Shown one piece after another: positions 36,048 to 44,722 of a DNA stretch of 64,000 bases. Positions within the stretch are counted from its first letter, which is position 1. Every line of letters begins with the position of its first letter. Both the position numbers and the translations under genes were made by a program. Source of the DNA: Zobellia uliginosa (lineage in GTDB: Bacteria > Bacteroidota > Bacteroidia > Flavobacteriales > Flavobacteriaceae); assembly GCF_018860745.1 (NCBI RefSeq), contig NZ_JAHKPY010000002.1, positions 372,001 through 436,000 of the forward strand, read 5' to 3'. The notes below the pieces were generated by a model. The model saw only the letters and a list, made by a program, of their open reading frames with translations. It did no database searches and was not told the DNA's origin.

Positions 36048-37166
36048 TCATTCAGTTACCCCAAAATGAAAAATAGTAGTTTCATCGTACTTTTCACCAG
36101 GAAGCAATAGCGTAGAAGGGAAGTTCTCATGATTGGGCGTATCCGGGAAATGTTGAGTTTCCAAACAAAATGCCATATGGTTGGCATATTTTATATTGTT
36201 TTTCCCTGTTAAGGCATCTCCTATGGCATTGCCGGAATAAAATTGAACCCCTGGTTGCGTAGTTGAAATAGTCAGTGTACGACCTGATTTAGGTTCTACT
36301 ACCTCTATTACTTCTTTTAATTCCCCAACCGGTTTATTAAAAATGTAATTGTAATGATACCCGTTAAAGTTCAGCTTGTGAATGTTATTGCCTATTGGAG
36401 TGGGGGTGGTTAAATCCCAATCTGTGCCTTTTACAGTGCTTAATTTCCCTGTAGGAATAATTTCTTCGTCGATTTCAGTGTATTTGTCAGCATCTATTTT
36501 TAGGATATGGTCGTAGATTTTGTCTTTCATGCCATTAAGGTTAAAATAGCTGTGCTGGGTCATATTCACATGCGTAGCTTTATCCGTTGTAGCTTCATAA
36601 TGCACTTGAATAGCATTGTCATCAGTCAGAGTATACGTGACGTAACTCTCTAAATTACCAGGATATCCCATGGTATTATCTGCTGAGATATGTTGCAATC
36701 TAATAGAAGGCCCCAGTTTGTTAGCTACAATTTTTGAATCCCAGACCACACGGTCAAATTCGTTACCACCGTGTAGACAGTGTACATCGCTATTTTTTGA
36801 GAGTTCGTAGGTAGTTCCATCAATCGTAAATTTACCGTTTCTAATACGGTTAGCAACCCTTCCTATGGTGGCTCCAAAGCAAGGGTGCTCCGCAGTGTAC
36901 TGTTCTAAAGTGTCAAAACCGAGCACTACATCCTCAAATACACCATTTTTGTCAGGTACCATAATAGAGGTAATAGTACCTCCAAAATTGGTGAGTTTTA
37001 CTACCATGCCATTCGCATTTACCAAAGTGTATAAAATTACGTTTTCATCATTTGCGGTCCCCCAGTCTTTACTGGTTACACCTGCATGCTTTTGAGCATT
37101 TATTTGTGCAAATGCACAAAAACAAATCAGTAAAAAAGAACCTTCTATTCCTTTAATCCCTTTCAT
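36048..37166 (-). CDS. Secreted aldose 1-epimerase (galactose mutarotase family)
   Basis: Aldose 1-epimerases interconvert the alpha and beta anomers of galactose and related sugars. The 372-residue protein has an N-terminal signal peptide (LLICFCAFAQINAQ), unlike cytoplasmic GalM. The catalytic histidine is His205 in VNMTQHSYFNLNG and the glutamate Glu336 in CLETQHFPDTPNH, both in the standard context. FGATIGRVANRI near the N-terminus is also typical. It is the last gene of the second minus-strand operon, 46 nt after a sulfatase. In the periplasm it would speed mutarotation of galactose released by the glycosidases. Confidence 0.93.
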   Translation of the reverse strand: MKGIKGIEGSFLLICFCAFAQINAQKHAGVTSKDWGTANDENVILYTLVNANGMVVKLTNFGGTITSIMVPDKNGVFEDVVLGFDTLEQYTAEHPCFGATIGRVANRIRNGKFTIDGTTYELSKNSDVHCLHGGNEFDRVVWDSKIVANKLGPSIRLQHISADNTMGYPGNLESYVTYTLTDDNAIQVHYEATTDKATHVNMTQHSYFNLNGMKDKIYDHILKIDADKYTEIDEEIIPTGKLSTVKGTDWDLTTPTPIGNNIHKLNFNGYHYNYIFNKPVGELKEVIEVVEPKSGRTLTISTTQPGVQFYSGNAIGDALTGKNNIKYANHMAFCLETQHFPDTPNHENFPSTLLLPGEKYDETTIFHFGVTE

Positions 37167-37212
37167 GATTTTATGATTTTTTAAACTGATGGTAATTTGT
37201 TATAATGAGTTA

Positions 37213-38904
37213 TTATTTCGGTTCTATTATAACACCGCGCTCTCCTTCGCTATCCGAAGTATACCTAAGAACTTTAGGAAATCCGGTACCTCTAGCATTG
37301 GTGATTTCTGTTTTCCAGACTTTTCTCAACTCTTCTAATTTACTCTTGTTAGAAGCATCAGAAGCTAAATTAGTGGTTTCTTTTGGGTCTTTTTTCAGGT
37401 TGAACAATTCTTCATAAACCGCTGGTTCACCGTTTAAAGGTCCGTCTGCATAATCACGATATACGGCAATGTCCGGATCGTGAACCTTATAAAGCATTGC
37501 ACTGGTATTTATACCCATGGCTTTAGCTGTCGCTATCTTTTTTAAGGCCGAAAAATTCTCGTTCTTATAATACCGAATGTATTTCCATTCGTGGTCTTGA
37601 ACAGACTCGCATCTAGGATTACCAAACTGGGTAGACCATAAATTCTCGGTATATAGAAAAGGGCGAACTTCTTCTTCCTCTCCGGCTAAAAGGTGCGTTA
37701 GGTTTTTACCTTGGTACGTATCTGGAATAGCCACGCCTGCCATAGTCATCATGGTGGGTGCAATATCTATACTTTGTACCAAAGCATCAGAAGTTTTCCC
37801 CCTTTTTGATTTCTTTGTGTTTGGATCAAAGATTATCATAGGTACATGCGTAGTTTCTTCGTAACACAAAGCCTTTCCACCAAGACCGAACTGGCCCATG
37901 AAAAGTCCGTGGTCAGAAGTAAAAACAATAACCGTATTTTTATCTAATTTTTGGTCCTTCAAAGTTTGTCTAAGCTCTCCTAGAAGACGGTCTATTCCTG
38001 TCATAGCTTCCATTTGCCTTATGTAACGCTCTCTAAAACCTTCTGGGGTATCTACATAATCATAACCCACCTGTCGGTCTTCCGCGTGATGTATATCGGC
38101 AGGTAATTTTGGTGTTTTTATATCTTTTCTTGCGATATAATTTTCTGGTAACGGAATATTCTGGTCGCGATAAAGCGTTTTGTAAATCTCATCGTCAGAA
38201 TCACGCATTTGCATAGAACCTGTTCCCGCTCCGTGAGGAAGGTTAAAACACACGGAAAGCATAAAAGGCTTATCCGTAGGTCTATTGTCTATGAATTTTA
38301 TGGCCCCACCTAATTTCTGCTCATTGGATAAAAAATCTTGAATTCCTTCACCAACCACTTCTACTTGGGTGTCGTTTTTAGCATCTTTAAAAATACTGTG
38401 ACGGTCTTTTGGATAGAAGCCCAGATGACCATGGCCTGCGTACCAGTAATCAAAGCTCTTTTCCATGAGTCCGCTATCATAACCACCCTCTCCAACAGGA
38501 ACATGGTTTTTCCCTACCCAACCGGTGTAATACCCATTTTCACGCATAACCATAGGATAGGTGTTGTTCCAACCTTCATTGGACATACTGGTGCCGGAAT
38601 TAAAGTTTATACCGTGTTTTCTCTCAAACTGACTCGTTAAAATACTAGCTCTACTTGGTGTGCAAATAGCGGTAGTTATATGGGCATTGGTGAACAAAAC
38701 CCCATCACTAGCCAATTTATCCAGGTTTGGCGTTTTTACAATGGTATTGCCCGTACAGCCCATGAGGCCGTACTGCTGGTCATCCGTTAATATAAAGATG
38801 AAATTTGGCTGCTCTTGTGCCCAACCGGATACGGTTGCTGCGGCGTAAATGCAGAGCATAATGACCAAATTTTTCACCAATTTTAATTGAAAGTCCTGTT
38901 TCAT
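37213..38904 (-). CDS. Family S1 formylglycine sulfatase
   Basis: The 563-residue protein has a signal peptide (AAATVSGWAQ), metal ligands LTDDQQ near residue 41 and maturation site Cys81 in AICTPSRASILTSQ, the canonical C-x-P-S-R. The second metal segment is FTSDHGLFMGQFGLGGK. With its LMGCTGN block it resembles iduronate-sulfatase-like and heparan-sulfatase-like S1 subgroups. It is co-transcribed with the sulfatase upstream (29 nt) and the epimerase downstream. It probably desulfates galactan oligosaccharides in the periplasm; the sulfate position is not readable. Confidence 0.92.
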   Translation of the reverse strand: MKQDFQLKLVKNLVIMLCIYAAATVSGWAQEQPNFIFILTDDQQYGLMGCTGNTIVKTPNLDKLASDGVLFTNAHITTAICTPSRASILTSQFERKHGINFNSGTSMSNEGWNNTYPMVMRENGYYTGWVGKNHVPVGEGGYDSGLMEKSFDYWYAGHGHLGFYPKDRHSIFKDAKNDTQVEVVGEGIQDFLSNEQKLGGAIKFIDNRPTDKPFMLSVCFNLPHGAGTGSMQMRDSDDEIYKTLYRDQNIPLPENYIARKDIKTPKLPADIHHAEDRQVGYDYVDTPEGFRERYIRQMEAMTGIDRLLGELRQTLKDQKLDKNTVIVFTSDHGLFMGQFGLGGKALCYEETTHVPMIIFDPNTKKSKRGKTSDALVQSIDIAPTMMTMAGVAIPDTYQGKNLTHLLAGEEEEVRPFLYTENLWSTQFGNPRCESVQDHEWKYIRYYKNENFSALKKIATAKAMGINTSAMLYKVHDPDIAVYRDYADGPLNGEPAVYEELFNLKKDPKETTNLASDASNKSKLEELRKVWKTEITNARGTGFPKVLRYTSDSEGERGVIIEPK

Positions 38905-38933
38905 ATTATATTTCCTAAATTATAAATATCTTT

Positions 38934-40328
38934 TTATTTTCCTGTTGGACCTTGGGCTTTTTTGCGCATGCCCTGTAAAGCTTTTTCTTCTTTAAGAACA
39001 TTTTCACGGTGCGGGTCTAACCAACCAGGAACTAGGTTTTTAGCATCCCAAGCCGTGTATGCTTTTTCTAGTTCAGCAATTTTTTCAGGATGCTTATCTG
39101 CTATATCTGTTCGTTCCCAAGGGTCGCTTTTTAGATTGAAAAGCAACGTTTTGTTCTTGTATGAACTCTTATAAAGTTTGTAATCACCTATTCTAACGGC
39201 ATATTCAAATCCGCCAACGGAACGCCAGAACAATTTTTCATGTGGTGTTTCTGTTTTTCCATCTAAAATATAGGGTAGGAGAGTGGTGCCGTCTAATTGT
39301 GTTTCTTTCGTAACATCACCGCCAGCGGCTTCTAGAAAAGTTGGGAAAAGGTCCAATGAGCTAATAGGTTTCTCATAATGTTGACCCGCTTTTAATTTCT
39401 CTGGCCAAGTGATGAAAAAAGGAACTTTTATTCCACCTTCAAACAACATGCCTTTGTGCCCTCTGTACGGTCGGTTGTCAGCATGTTCCGTACGTCCTCC
39501 GTTATCGCTTAAAAATACTAAAATTGTGTTTTCTTTCATACCATTTGCAACTAGTGTAGAGTCTATTCTCCCAACGTTTGCATCAACAGCATTTACCATG
39601 GCGGCATAGATACTGCGCCCACCATATTCAATATGTTTTGTATTTTCTAAATATTGTTGGGTAGCATGGTCAGGAGCGTGTGGTGCGTTGTATGCCAAGT
39701 ACATGAAAAATGGTTTATCATCTTTCTTGGTAATAAAATCGATGGCCTCATTTGTGAAATCATCGGTTAAATACCGTAATTCATTTTGAGGAACCGGTTT
39801 ACCATTTCTAACAATGGTTTTAATAGGACCATCGGGTACGCCCCAATAGTTCATTCCACCACCGGCAAAACCGAACCAATGGTCAAAACCTTGTTGAGTA
39901 GGGTGAAGGCTAGAATGATCGCCCAAGTGCCATTTTCCAATAGCGCTCGTGCGATATCCCCGTTCTTTTAAGGCTTCAGGAATCATTTTTTCAGAAAGTG
40001 GAGTGCCAACCGTATCATCATTTTCCGCCTTGTATGGCATATTACAATCGTGACCAAAACGAGCCTGGTAACGACCGGTTAAAAGTCCCGCACGTGAAGG
40101 ACTGCAGTACGGATGTGAAACATACCCGTTATCGAAAATCACCCCTTGGGAGGCTAATTTGTCCAAATTTGGGGTGGGAATATCCGTTGCTCCGTTAAAG
40201 CCAACATCTGCCCAACCTTGGTCATCCGTTAGGACAACGATAATATTTGGCTTTTTTTCTTGTGCTACACTGGGTAGCGCTGTTAGTAAACCTAAGGCAA
40301 GAGTGAATAAAAGTTTAGTGTTCTTCAT
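38934..40328 (-). CDS. Family S1 formylglycine sulfatase (arylsulfatase A/GALNS-like)
   Basis: This is the shortest sulfatase of the locus (464 residues). It has a signal peptide (GLLTALPSVAQ), ligands LTDDQGWADVGFNG near residue 35, and Cys75 in HPYCSPSRAGLLTGR. The second metal segment is FLSDNGGRTEHADNRPYRGHKG. This arrangement, with GRYQARFGHD after the active site, is typical of S1 subfamilies near arylsulfatase A and galactosamine-6-sulfatase, in which several algal-galactan sulfatases fall. It follows GH29 by 14 nt in the operon. Confidence 0.93.
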   Translation of the reverse strand: MKNTKLLFTLALGLLTALPSVAQEKKPNIIVVLTDDQGWADVGFNGATDIPTPNLDKLASQGVIFDNGYVSHPYCSPSRAGLLTGRYQARFGHDCNMPYKAENDDTVGTPLSEKMIPEALKERGYRTSAIGKWHLGDHSSLHPTQQGFDHWFGFAGGGMNYWGVPDGPIKTIVRNGKPVPQNELRYLTDDFTNEAIDFITKKDDKPFFMYLAYNAPHAPDHATQQYLENTKHIEYGGRSIYAAMVNAVDANVGRIDSTLVANGMKENTILVFLSDNGGRTEHADNRPYRGHKGMLFEGGIKVPFFITWPEKLKAGQHYEKPISSLDLFPTFLEAAGGDVTKETQLDGTTLLPYILDGKTETPHEKLFWRSVGGFEYAVRIGDYKLYKSSYKNKTLLFNLKSDPWERTDIADKHPEKIAELEKAYTAWDAKNLVPGWLDPHRENVLKEEKALQGMRKKAQGPTGK

Positions 40329-40342
40329 TATATAAGTTCTAA

Positions 40343-41854
40343 TTATTTTAAAGTGATTTTGTAAACCAGAGCGGCTTCAGCTTCAGCAGGCATTTTTCTT
40401 GGAGAAGTAACCGTAAGACCTTCTTCTGTTTTCTCCCATTTTATTTTTTGTCTACTTCCTAAAACAGAAACAGATTTAACGTTCATATCCTTGGCTTTGT
40501 TGGCAAAAGCTGTTAGTACCGTTTGTTTGTTTTCGCCTGGCCAACCTAATTGTATAGCGTACACCGTTTTGTTGTTTTTGGTATACCGAATATCTTTTGA
40601 ATTCAAGTCGTATAAGCCTGCTTTTATAGCGCCGTAAGCATTCCATTCATCCTCTGGGTTACGCTTCATTTCCGTTGGTCCTTGACCATATGCTACAAAA
40701 GGACGTGTATTATAAATTGCTTCGCCATATAATTTTAACCAAGCGCCGATCCCTTCCATAGCTATAGCTTGTTCTTCTGGAATAATACCTTCTGCCATGG
40801 GAGCTGCAGCTAAAATCATTACGCCGTTTTTACTCACTACTTCGGCCAAAATCCGAATGGCTTTTTTAGGGTCTAAAGCAGTACGTTTATCTTTGTTATA
40901 ACCCCAAGAACTACCCAACTGAAAATCGGTTACCCAGACTTCTGGGGCGATATCTATAACCGTAGCTCTTTCTAAATTTACAACAGCTAAATCCGTTGGA
41001 AAAAATGACCCTTTGGTGTTAACCACCACTTCTTTATTCTGCTCTTTTGCTTTGTTGAAATAGTTGGCCAGAAATTGTTTGCGGTAATCCTCTTGAATAT
41101 ACCCTTGGGCAAAATCCATCCAAATATAATCCGGAGCATAAGAGTTTATTACTTCATTCAATTTTCCTAGCCATATGTCGCATTCTTCTTTATATGTAGT
41201 ATTTCCGTAGAGAATGCGGTACTCTTCTTCCTGGGGGACTTCAGGGTTTTCATAAGTAACCGAATGCGTGCTTACCGGACGAAGAAAACTGTTCTCTTTT
41301 TTTGGATAAAAATGCATGTGAAAACCATGGTGAAAAGTGGTCATGAATTTCAAATTGCGCTTTTTTACTTCGTCACCAATTTGTTTTACTACATCAATTT
41401 TAGGGCCTTTATCAAAGGAGTTCCACGGATTTACGTCACTTTCCCAAAGCGAAAATCCGTCATGGTGTTCAGCAATGGTTCCAATGAATTTAGCACCCAT
41501 GTTCTCGAACATATCAACCCAACGCTCCGCAGAAAATTTTTCAGCTTTCCATTGCGGGATAAAATCGTGATAATCTACATCTCTTCCGTAAGTTTTGGTA
41601 TGGTAGTCATAGACATCTTTGCCCCAACTTTTTTGTCGGTCACTTTCATACATAAAACGCCCGTACCATTCATTTCCATTAGCAGGAACATTGTATACGC
41701 CCCAGTGGAAATATACGCCTAACTTGGCATCTGCAAACCATTCAGGGGTTGCATTATGTTGTTTGAGGTTTTCCCATTCTGGCTCAAATTTTTCTTGAGC
41801 GGAGGTTACAGCCATAAGGCCTAATACTAAAAGAAGGGTAATCTTGTTTTTCAT
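40343..41854 (-). CDS. GH29 alpha-L-fucosidase/alpha-L-galactosidase family protein, second copy
   Basis: The 503-residue protein has a cleavable signal peptide (VLGLMAVTSAQ) and no lipobox, in contrast to the lipoprotein GH29 at 20394. Family blocks include GVYFHWGVYNVPANGNEWY near residue 46, IAEHHDGFSLW, and the nucleophile Asp247 in DYIWMDFAQGY. The C-terminal domain is the usual beta-sandwich (VYAIQLGWPGE). It lies between a 3-keto-disaccharide hydrolase-like gene (15 nt) and a sulfatase (14 nt), suggesting that it works on ends exposed by desulfation. L-fucose or L-galactose are both possible. Confidence 0.9.
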   Translation of the reverse strand: MKNKITLLLVLGLMAVTSAQEKFEPEWENLKQHNATPEWFADAKLGVYFHWGVYNVPANGNEWYGRFMYESDRQKSWGKDVYDYHTKTYGRDVDYHDFIPQWKAEKFSAERWVDMFENMGAKFIGTIAEHHDGFSLWESDVNPWNSFDKGPKIDVVKQIGDEVKKRNLKFMTTFHHGFHMHFYPKKENSFLRPVSTHSVTYENPEVPQEEEYRILYGNTTYKEECDIWLGKLNEVINSYAPDYIWMDFAQGYIQEDYRKQFLANYFNKAKEQNKEVVVNTKGSFFPTDLAVVNLERATVIDIAPEVWVTDFQLGSSWGYNKDKRTALDPKKAIRILAEVVSKNGVMILAAAPMAEGIIPEEQAIAMEGIGAWLKLYGEAIYNTRPFVAYGQGPTEMKRNPEDEWNAYGAIKAGLYDLNSKDIRYTKNNKTVYAIQLGWPGENKQTVLTAFANKAKDMNVKSVSVLGSRQKIKWEKTEEGLTVTSPRKMPAEAEAALVYKITLK

Positions 41855-41869
41855 TTATATAGAGTGTGC

Positions 41870-42619
41870 TTATTTTAATTCTTGTATTTTGATGTTCCTG
41901 TAGGTGATTTCAGAGCCTTCTGCTTGTAGTGCAATGTTTCCTTTTTCTAATGGAGTACCATCTGCATTTAGGAAGTCTTTCAGTTCGTTTACCAGTTGGC
42001 CGTTTTCAAAGAACTTGGCACTTTTTGAGCCTCTTACTTCTACGCGAACTTTGTTCCAGCCATCAACTTCATGATTAGCATATTTGTCTCCTTCTATATA
42101 GTCTTTTTCACCACTGGAATCCAATAATTCTGTAGAGCCGTCTTTCTGAAACCAAGTAACCTTTGGACCTTTTATGACCCATAAGTCCCCCGTATCGCCT
42201 TCTTGAATTTGGCATTCCAAACAAGTGGGCCAGATTACCTTTTTACCCTGCACATGAAAAACAATTCCGGCATCACGCTTGGCCTCATTTCTGGGAGCGA
42301 ATTTTCGTTTTCCCCATTTGTATTCCAGTTCTAGATTAAAATGACTGTACGCTTTGGTAGTTGTAATCATACCAAAAGGTGCTTTCTTCCCTTTCCAGGC
42401 ATATAGGACCTCAATTTTATTCGATTTAATTTCAAATAACTTTTGCCCTTCAGGAAGGTTGTTGGGGGTAAAAGTATAGGTCTTATCTAATTCTCCTTTA
42501 GGAAAAGGATTTTCCCATTTTGGAGAAGTTTTTTTTGCAGCGGATTTTTGAGAAGAAAAAAGAAAAAACGCTCCAAAATATAATAGTAAGGTTACAATTG
42601 GAGTAGTTCTCATTTTCAT
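41870..42619 (-). CDS. 3-keto-disaccharide hydrolase-type (DUF1080) secreted protein
   Basis: The 249-residue protein has a signal peptide (LLLYFGAFFLFSSQ) and a concanavalin-like beta-sandwich fold with the DUF1080 pattern: FNLELEYKWG near the middle, KRDAGIVFHVQG, LECQIQEGDTGDLW, WNKVRVEVRG and the C-terminal GNIALQAEGSEITYRNIKIQEL. Some family members hydrolyse 3-keto glycosides made by a sugar dehydrogenase; many are uncharacterised. It is the first gene of the second PUL operon. No glucose-fructose oxidoreductase-type partner gene is visible here, so a binding or other hydrolytic role is also possible. Confidence 0.85.
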   Translation of the reverse strand: MKMRTTPIVTLLLYFGAFFLFSSQKSAAKKTSPKWENPFPKGELDKTYTFTPNNLPEGQKLFEIKSNKIEVLYAWKGKKAPFGMITTTKAYSHFNLELEYKWGKRKFAPRNEAKRDAGIVFHVQGKKVIWPTCLECQIQEGDTGDLWVIKGPKVTWFQKDGSTELLDSSGEKDYIEGDKYANHEVDGWNKVRVEVRGSKSAKFFENGQLVNELKDFLNADGTPLEKGNIALQAEGSEITYRNIKIQELK

Positions 42620-42782
42620 TTGGTCTGTTGTTCTAATTGAGGAGGTAAATTCTAAATTTTAAACTTATACCAACACAACAGACATTCTTTAAACTACCAC
42701 AAATGTTTTATATGAATAGATTTAGACAAATAAACTTAGTGTTATTGCCCAAATAGGAAGGATTACCTAAAAACAAAGTGTT

Positions 42783-43385
42783 TTAGTCGTAAATGCGAAT
42801 AACTTCTCCGTTGCCTTTTCCGTTCACACTTCGTACGTACCCGTTTACCACTTTTTTCATGGGAATAGGGTTATGTCCCGGAAAATAATCTTTGTATTTT
42901 TCATACGCATCTTCTACCATGCCAGAAGAAACTACATTAACCCGGATACCATTTTCTGTCTCCAGAGCTACAGCTTTTACAAAACTATGAATACCACCAT
43001 TAACCATTGCGGCACTGGTAGTCATAGCTACAGGGTCATCTGCAAGAATACCGGTAGATAGTGTAATGGAGCCCTTTGGATTAAGTGCCTTTTGACCTAT
43101 TCGAACAAGATTTACTTGCCCCATGAGTTTATTGTTCAAGCCAATATGGAAATCTGCTTCCGTGAGCTCATTAAAATTGGCCCATTTAGCTTCACCGGCA
43201 ATACAAATAATAGCATCTAGTTTACCGGTCTGCTCAAACATTTTAGATATAGAGGAGCTGTCTACTATATCCACAATAAAATCTCCATTGGTTCTACCAG
43301 CAATAAGTACTTCATTATCTTCAGAAAAGTGAGCGCTTACTTTTTTCCCGATAGTACCGTGTCCGCCAATAATTAAGATTCTCAT
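42783..43385 (-). CDS. Short SDR-like NAD(P)-binding protein lacking the usual Tyr-x-x-x-Lys
   Basis: The 200-residue cytoplasmic protein starts with a Rossmann motif MRILIIGGHGTIGKKV (G-x-G-x-x-G-like) and has SDR features such as DAIICIAGEA and SITLSTGIL. At the place where SDRs have Y-x-x-x-K it reads AMTTSAAMVNGGIHSF, with neither the tyrosine nor the lysine, so classical oxidoreductase chemistry looks unlikely. It lies 44 nt after thiD and 163 nt before the PUL operon, and is probably part of a thiD transcript rather than the PUL. Reductase, epimerase-like and sensor roles are all open. Confidence 0.8.
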   Translation of the reverse strand: MRILIIGGHGTIGKKVSAHFSEDNEVLIAGRTNGDFIVDIVDSSSISKMFEQTGKLDAIICIAGEAKWANFNELTEADFHIGLNNKLMGQVNLVRIGQKALNPKGSITLSTGILADDPVAMTTSAAMVNGGIHSFVKAVALETENGIRVNVVSSGMVEDAYEKYKDYFPGHNPIPMKKVVNGYVRSVNGKGNGEVIRIYD

Positions 43386-43429
43386 AGCCCTTTTGTTTAA
43401 AGTAGTTGTGTTTAATAGATTGAAAAATT

Positions 43430-44233
43430 TTATAGTTTAGGGAAATGTTGAACCGGACCGTTGCCTTTGCCCAAAATTTTGTCTTTGCCTTGTTCTATGG
43501 CCATATTTAAATAGGAGCAGGCTTTTGTTACAGCTTCTTCTAAGCAACACCCCAAACTTAGTTGAGCCGCAATGGCTGAGGACAAAGTGCAGCCAGTACC
43601 ATGGGTATTTTTTGTTTCTATCTTTTTATTATGAATGGAAATGCTTTTCTGGGTATCATATAAAAATAGCGTATCCTTCATTCGCTCGGAATCTTCTAAA
43701 TGTCCTCCTTTTAATAAAACAGAGGTTTTGAATGTATTCCCTATTTCTCTTGCGGCCTCATCAAGCTTCTGCGAATCTATTTTTCTATCGATTAAAATCT
43801 CAGCTTCAGGAATATTAGGCGTAATAAGATAGGCATCGCTTAAAAAATGTTTCAAATTCCCTAGTGCAGTCTTATTTAAAAGTCTATCTCCAGAGGTAGC
43901 AACCATTACAGGATCTAGAACTATATTCTTAATAGGGTATTCCCTAAGGGTGTTCTGTACCAATTCTATAACATCTGCAGAGTGGAGCATTCCTATTTTA
44001 ATAGCGCCAAAGTCAATATCCTCAAGAACCGCAATTAATTGTTTGCGTATATGGGTAACAGGAATGGGGTGAATATCAAAAACACCCTGCGTGTTTTGAG
44101 CAGTAGTAGCTGTAATGACAGATGCGGCAAAGGCGCCATTGGCACTAATACTTTTAATATCGGCCTGGATACCGGCACAACCTCCAGAATCGCTTCCGGC
44201 AATGGTAAGAACACTAGGATATCTTGTAATCAT
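43430..44233 (-). CDS. thiD: Hydroxymethylpyrimidine/phosphomethylpyrimidine kinase (ThiD)
   Basis: ThiD phosphorylates the pyrimidine precursor of thiamine twice in the cytoplasm. The 267-residue protein is of normal length. Its N-terminus [20 protein letters not shown] is the family signature, with [21 protein letters not shown] and the ribokinase-type anion-hole motif [16 protein letters not shown] near residue 212. No TPP riboswitch is recognisable upstream. It is a housekeeping gene at the border of the PUL, followed by the SDR-like gene in the same direction. Confidence 0.96.
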   Translation of the reverse strand: MITRYPSVLTIAGSDSGGCAGIQADIKSISANGAFAASVITATTAQNTQGVFDIHPIPVTHIRKQLIAVLEDIDFGAIKIGMLHSADVIELVQNTLREYPIKNIVLDPVMVATSGDRLLNKTALGNLKHFLSDAYLITPNIPEAEILIDRKIDSQKLDEAAREIGNTFKTSVLLKGGHLEDSERMKDTLFLYDTQKSISIHNKKIETKNTHGTGCTLSSAIAAQLSLGCCLEEAVTKACSYLNMAIEQGKDKILGKGNGPVQHFPKL

Positions 44234-44722
44234 AACTACAAAGAATACAATTGTGGGAATATAAGAGAATCAAAAGTATAGAATTATTTTAAAAGGAGGT
44301 GGGGAGACATGGCTATTATCGCATTAAAAATTCTTACATTTTATTAAAAACTTCATTTATTGCCCAGCCTGACTTTTACACTTGCTCACGGACTTTTGTA
44401 CTGTTAAATAATGTTGTGATTTAAGGACTAAAAGTTAGTGTTATAAAGCCAGTTACTACAACGTTATAGTTATTTCTCTTTATTCGTTAAAAATACATGC
44501 TCTTGAAAGTACTGATTTTATTGGTATAATCGATAAAGTGCTTAATTCTTCCGTTATTTTATATACAAAAAAGGTGCTTTCACATACAATAATCACTTAG
44601 CTCACAACAAATACTGTTTTTTTTTCCCTGCTAACGATATATTTGATAACATTAACTATTTATATGTAGTCTTTTACCTACTTTTAAGGTAAACCTGCAT
44701 TTTTAACACTAACCACCGCACT
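44234..44722. promoter_or_regulatory. Divergent intergenic region upstream of thiD and the giant adhesin
   Basis: This 489-nt AT-rich region has no gene. Its right part contains the 110-nt element shared with the second adhesin (listed separately). I searched the left part for TPP-riboswitch signature sequences and found none. Confidence 0.6.
44561..44670 (+). repeat. Copy A of a 110-nt element shared by two giant adhesin genes, with a promoter box
   Basis: The stretch from ATATACAAA to ATGTAGT aligns end to end, with no net length change, to 61182-61291. Shared words include ATATACAAAAAA, CATACA, CTCACAACAA and AACATTAACTAT. TATATTTG at 44638-44645 fits the Bacteroidota -7 box TAnnTTTG; a -33 TTG is not obvious. 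Transcription would start near 44652, about 70 nt before the adhesin ATG. Confidence 0.7.

Noticed and set aside
1-42619. Carrageenan, fucoidan or ulvan as the target glycan
   Set aside because: GH127/GH129-like, GH107/GH168 and ulvan-lyase/GH105 genes are not visible, whereas GH117 with complete catalytic residues favours an agar-type galactan. Carrageenan-like GH16 remains a minor possibility.
44234-44560. Possible TPP riboswitch upstream of thiD
   Set aside because: The conserved THI-box sequences were not found on the minus strand here, and the thiD leader appears short.
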